A stretch of 64,000 bases of DNA, taken from Planctomycetota bacterium (GTDB lineage Bacteria; Planctomycetota; UBA1135; UBA2386). Shown in pieces: positions 60,909-64,000 of this stretch. A program made the position numbers and the translations under genes. Under the pieces are notes generated by a model. It was not told the origin of the DNA. It did no database searches and saw only the letters and a program-made list of their open reading frames with translations. Position 1 is the stretch's first letter. Every line of letters starts with the position of its first letter. The DNA lies in assembly GCA_020638695.1 (NCBI GenBank), contig JACKIB010000016.1, positions 51,218 to 115,217 of the forward strand. The letters run 5' to 3'.

Positions 60909-62918
60909 ATGCACCTGCAAAGCAAACGACCCAATCGGCTCGCGACCGCCCTGACCCTGGCGGTCGCGCTGTCGTCCACCTCCCTCACGACGCGGCTGTC
61001 CGCGCAGGACACGACCGACACGCAGCACTACAAGCTCGAGATCGAGCTCGACTTCACCGCCAAGACGATCACCGGGAAGAACACCGCCACGTTCCAGAGC
61101 ACCATCGCGAACCTCGCGTCGATCCAGCTCGACCTCGCCACGTCGCTCACCGTCAACTCGGTGCAGATGAACACCAAAGCGGTGTCGTTCTCACGCAACG
61201 GCACGGTGATGACGATCACTCTCGACCGTCCTTACCTGAAGGACGAACTGTTCACCGTCGAGATCGACTACTCCGGCACGCCGTCCAGCGGCGGTTTCGG
61301 CGGATTCCAGTGGGTGACCCACGGCACCGCCGCGTCGCCGATGGCGTGGACCCTGAGCGAACCGTGGTATTCCTACACCTGGTGGCCGGTCAAGGAGACC
61401 CTCACCGACAAGGCCACCAGCGAGATCTGGGTCACCCACCCCGACACGATGACCGCCGCGAGCAACGGCAGCCGCCTGGGCATCGACACCCTGTCCGGCA
61501 ACCGGCTCCGCACCCGCTGGAAGACCGCCTACCCGATCGCGCCCTACTTGATGTCACTGGCGGTGACCAACTACCAAACGCGCACGGACACGTACACGCA
61601 CCTCGGCGCGAACATGCCGGTCGAGTTCTACGTGTTCCCGGAGAACTTCGCGTCGTGGCAATCCGGCATGAACCAACTGGTTCCGATGCTAACCGCGTTC
61701 TCCAACGTCTACGGGCAGTATCCGTTCGTCAACGAGAAGTACGGCATCGCCCAGTTCACCTGGGGCGGCGGAATGGAGCACCAGACGATCACCAGCCAAT
61801 CGAGCGTCTCCGAATACCTGTGTGCACATGAGCTGTCCCACCATTGGTGGGGCGACAACATCACGTGCGCGACCTGGCACGACATCTGGCTCAACGAGGG
61901 CTTCGCCACCTTCTCCGAGGCGATCTGGGCGGAGAACAAGCCCGGTGGCAGTTTGGCGACCTACCTGACCAAGATCCGCGGCACCCGGCCGTCGTCGACC
62001 AGCGGGACGGTGTACGTCTACAACGCCACCAGCACGAACGCGGTGTTCAGCACCACCAACGTCTACAACAAGGGCTCCTGGGTGCTGCACCAGCTCCGAC
62101 ACGTGCTCGGTGACGCGGTGTTCTTCAAGGCGCTGCTCGACTACCGCGCTGCCTTCCAGGGCAAGAGTGCGACCACCGCGGATTTCCGGGCATCGTGCGA
62201 GAAGACGTCGGGGATGGATCTCGGTTGGTTCTTCGACGAGTGCGTGATGAACGGCGGCGCGCCGACCTACCGCACCTCCAGCAAGTTCGTGCAGCGCAAC
62301 GGCACCGATTACCTCTACTTGCAGATCGAGCAGCGGCAAACCACCCCGAGTCTGTTCGTCATGCCCCTCGACGTGGTCGTGCAGACCACCTCGGGGCCGG
62401 TCACGCAGGTCGTCTGGGACGACGAGCGGATCGACGAGTTTACCATCCGACTGCCGGGAGCGGGCACCAGCTATGCGCTCGACCCCGATCAGTGGGTCCT
62501 GCGCGGGACGACGTCCACCGGGACCTACACCACCCCGTTCTTCGCAGCCGACGCCGAATCGGTCGACGTCACCGCGGGTGGCAGTTCCGGCCTGCACATG
62601 GACTTCGGCACATCCAACGCCGGTCGCTCCTACCTGGTGGCGATGAGCATGAGCGGCACGTCTCCGGGCGTGAAGCTCGGCGCGGCGCAGATTCCCCTCA
62701 ACCCGGATGCGTTGACCGAGCTCGGCCTGCAGCTGCTGAACACATCGGTGTTCGCCGGCTTCCTCGGCAGCTTGGATGCTCAGGGTATGGGCGACGCGAC
62801 GTTCGCCTTGCCGCCAGCGATCGCCGCCGCATTCAAGGGAACGACGCTGAACTTCGCGACCATCCTGGTCGACCGCTTCGACTTCGCATCCCGCCCGGTG
62901 GGCATCAAGCTGCGCTGA
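60909..62918 (+). CDS. Secreted M1-family aminopeptidase
   Basis: 669 aa with an N-terminal signal segment (RLATALTLAVALSSTSLTTRLSAQ). M1 features: N-terminal beta domain (YKLEIELDFTAKTITGKNTATF), substrate motif GGMEHQTITSQ (GxMEN equivalent with His), zinc motif HELSHHWWGDNITCATWHDIWLNEGFATF in which HExxH and the third ligand Glu (NEG) are 18 residues apart, and the proton-donor Tyr region near VYVYNATSTNAVF. The helical C-terminal domain of large M1 enzymes is shortened (GSWVLHQLRHVLGDAVFFKALLDYR), and the end is a beta-rich module (ESVDVTAGGSSGLHMDFGT). An exported zinc aminopeptidase that trims peptides outside the cell. Confidence 0.88.
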   Translation: MHLQSKRPNRLATALTLAVALSSTSLTTRLSAQDTTDTQHYKLEIELDFTAKTITGKNTATFQSTIANLASIQLDLATSLTVNSVQMNTKAVSFSRNGTVMTITLDRPYLKDELFTVEIDYSGTPSSGGFGGFQWVTHGTAASPMAWTLSEPWYSYTWWPVKETLTDKATSEIWVTHPDTMTAASNGSRLGIDTLSGNRLRTRWKTAYPIAPYLMSLAVTNYQTRTDTYTHLGANMPVEFYVFPENFASWQSGMNQLVPMLTAFSNVYGQYPFVNEKYGIAQFTWGGGMEHQTITSQSSVSEYLCAHELSHHWWGDNITCATWHDIWLNEGFATFSEAIWAENKPGGSLATYLTKIRGTRPSSTSGTVYVYNATSTNAVFSTTNVYNKGSWVLHQLRHVLGDAVFFKALLDYRAAFQGKSATTADFRASCEKTSGMDLGWFFDECVMNGGAPTYRTSSKFVQRNGTDYLYLQIEQRQTTPSLFVMPLDVVVQTTSGPVTQVVWDDERIDEFTIRLPGAGTSYALDPDQWVLRGTTSTGTYTTPFFAADAESVDVTAGGSSGLHMDFGTSNAGRSYLVAMSMSGTSPGVKLGAAQIPLNPDALTELGLQLLNTSVFAGFLGSLDAQGMGDATFALPPAIAAAFKGTTLNFATILVDRFDFASRPVGIKLR

Positions 62919-62977
62919 TCGCGCGGTGCGTCGCGGGTCTTCGGCGACCTCCACGCGGGCTCGCGTCCGCGACGCCG

Positions 62978-63481
62978 CTATTCGTCCAGGTCGACCAGCG
63001 CCGTGCCGTTGGCGATCGTGTCTCCCGGCGCGACGTGCACCTTGACCACCTTGCCGGCTCCCTCTGCCTGGATCGGGTTCTGCATCTTCATCGCCTCGAG
63101 CACCAGCAGCGTCTGCCCGTCCTCCACCGCGTCGCCGACCGCGACAGCGACATCGATCACCACGCCGGGCATCGATGCCTTGATGGTCCGCCGCCCACCC
63201 ACACGCGAACGCGCGACCGCGTGCGCGGTACGCTCGCGCTCGTCCTCGACCTTCACCTTCACCACCTCACCGCTGACCTGCACGAAGCTCATGCCGTCGG
63301 TGGCCTCGACCACGATGTCGAAACTGCGGTTGTCCACCAGCATGGAGAACGCGCTGCCGTCGCCGACCATCGACAGGTCGAGCCGGTAGGTGCGGTCGCC
63401 GCAACGGGCCACCAGTTGGTCGCCGCGCCGCTGGAACGTGAATGCGCGCTCGCGCCCGCCGATGTCGGTGTAGTAGAGCAT
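62978..63481 (-). CDS. Biotin carboxyl carrier protein of an acyl-CoA carboxylase
   Basis: 167 aa. The C-terminal biotinyl domain is complete: IKASMPGVVIDVAVAVGDAVEDGQTLLVLEAMKMQNPIQAEGAGKV, with Lys132 of EAMKM as the biotin attachment site. The N-terminal ~90 residues form a small beta domain (YYTDIGGRERAFTFQRRGDQLVARCGDRTYRLDLSMVG) of the kind that docks to the carboxylase in acetyl/propionyl-CoA carboxylases. The start ATG overlaps the stop of the biotin carboxylase gene upstream (TGATG at 63483-63479), so the two are coupled. Substrate (acetyl-, propionyl- or methylcrotonyl-CoA) cannot be told without the carboxyltransferase gene, which is not in view. Confidence 0.88.
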   Translation of the reverse strand: MLYYTDIGGRERAFTFQRRGDQLVARCGDRTYRLDLSMVGDGSAFSMLVDNRSFDIVVEATDGMSFVQVSGEVVKVKVEDERERTAHAVARSRVGGRRTIKASMPGVVIDVAVAVGDAVEDGQTLLVLEAMKMQNPIQAEGAGKVVKVHVAPGDTIANGTALVDLDE

Positions 63482-64000
63482 CACCACGACCTCCGACCGA
63501 CCCGCTCGGCGCGGTCGGCGAGCACCCATGGGGCGATCCCGGCGCCACGCGGCGCCGCGGAGTCCGCCCCGCCCACGCGCTCGGTACCGAGGTACCTCGC
63601 CACCGCCGCGGCGAGCGCCGCCAGCTCCTCGACCGGCTCGGGGATCGTCCGGTCGACCTGCGCCAGAACCGAGGTGTCGTAGTCTCCGCTGCGGAACCGC
63701 GGATCGGCCAACACCCGCAGACAAGCCGGCAGCGACGTGGTCACCCCGGCGATCCGCAGCTCGCCGACCGCACGGCGCATCCGTGCGATCGCCGCCGGTC
63801 GGTCGTCGGCGTGCACCATCAGCTTGCCGAGCATGCTGTCGTAGTGCGGCGTGACCTCGAGCCCGCGGTACAGCACCGAGTCGAGCCGCACGCCGGGACC
63901 GCCGGGCGTGTAGAGCCGCGTGACCGTGCCGAGCGAGGGAAAGAAGTTCTCCGGATCCTCGGCGTTCACCCGCACCTCGATCGCGTGCCCATGTGGCGCC
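63481..64000 (-). CDS. Biotin carboxylase subunit, C-terminal part
   Basis: The last ~172 codons; the 5' part lies beyond the right edge. The sequence begins in GHAIEVRVNAEDPENFFPS, the conserved Arg/Glu block of biotin carboxylases (equivalent to GHAxExRxxAEDP), then TRLYTPGGPGVRLDS, TPHYDSMLGKLMVHADDR (the YDSMxxKL block), AAIARMRRAVGELRIAGVTTSLPACLRVLADPRF, all typical of the C-terminal domain. It carboxylates biotin with ATP and bicarbonate. The ~50 residues after the domain extend to the overlap with the BCCP gene. Confidence 0.9.
   Translation of the reverse strand, partial: APHGHAIEVRVNAEDPENFFPSLGTVTRLYTPGGPGVRLDSVLYRGLEVTPHYDSMLGKLMVHADDRPAAIARMRRAVGELRIAGVTTSLPACLRVLADPRFRSGDYDTSVLAQVDRTIPEPVEELAALAAAVARYLGTERVGGADSAAPRGAGIAPWVLADRAERVGRRSW

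Overview
The window is a very GC-rich bacterial chromosome segment of about 64 kb, densely coded on both strands with short operons. It holds many secreted or lipid-anchored proteins of unknown function, FG-GAP and PPC repeat proteins, a di-heme beta-propeller protein and a DUF6807 protein. The secreted-protein repertoire and the C-terminal module of the FG-GAP protein suggest a member of the Planctomycetota. This is inferred from protein style; there is no rRNA here, and Myxococcota or Acidobacteriota are not excluded.

Layout: 1-2156 is a divergent RNA-repair locus (TROVE/Ro60-like rsr versus the sigma-54 activator rtcR) with a good sigma-54 promoter between the genes. 2166-5798 has a DoxX membrane protein, an MscS-like channel and pyruvate kinase. 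6166-9501 has two tandem paralogous secreted proteins and a frameshifted small membrane-protein gene. 9476-15267 (minus) has a TPR/GT-C membrane protein and a three-subunit molybdenum hydroxylase whose FAD subunit carries the four-Cys loop typical of 4-hydroxybenzoyl-CoA reductase. 15531-16085 and 20584-20925 are clusters of small palindromic non-autonomous repeats. 16082-18190 has a YugP-type protease and a DEAD-box helicase. 18908-20580 is a decayed IS110-family element. 21057-28282 has a C45-type hydrolase, a secreted PPC protein and a DprE1/DprE2-like redox pair. 28516-36095 is a CusCBA-type metal-efflux operon, possibly headed by a Cys-rich small protein. 36184-43896 has small membrane and secreted proteins, a di-heme propeller protein and a patatin fused to a ferredoxin domain. 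44037-48990 is a fatty-acid activation and beta-oxidation operon. 49248-52629 has outer-envelope proteins. 52626-53107 is a nested repeat cluster. 53245-54416 has an RdgC-like gene and partner. 54450-56518 (minus) has an SDR and a selenoprotein gene with two in-frame TGA codons. 56857-64000 has the FG-GAP protein, DUF6807 lipoprotein, M1 aminopeptidase and a biotin-dependent carboxylase (BCCP and biotin carboxylase).

The most notable observations are the double-TGA selenoprotein (VPG-U-x-T-C thioredoxin-like part plus MsrA-like U-F-W part, with a good bacterial SECIS hairpin after the second TGA); the family of CTAG-bounded mini-elements, including one 169-bp element nested in another and two cases where an element boundary carries the stop codon of a gene; the sigma-54/RtcR/TROVE divergent control region; and the patatin-ferredoxin fusion.
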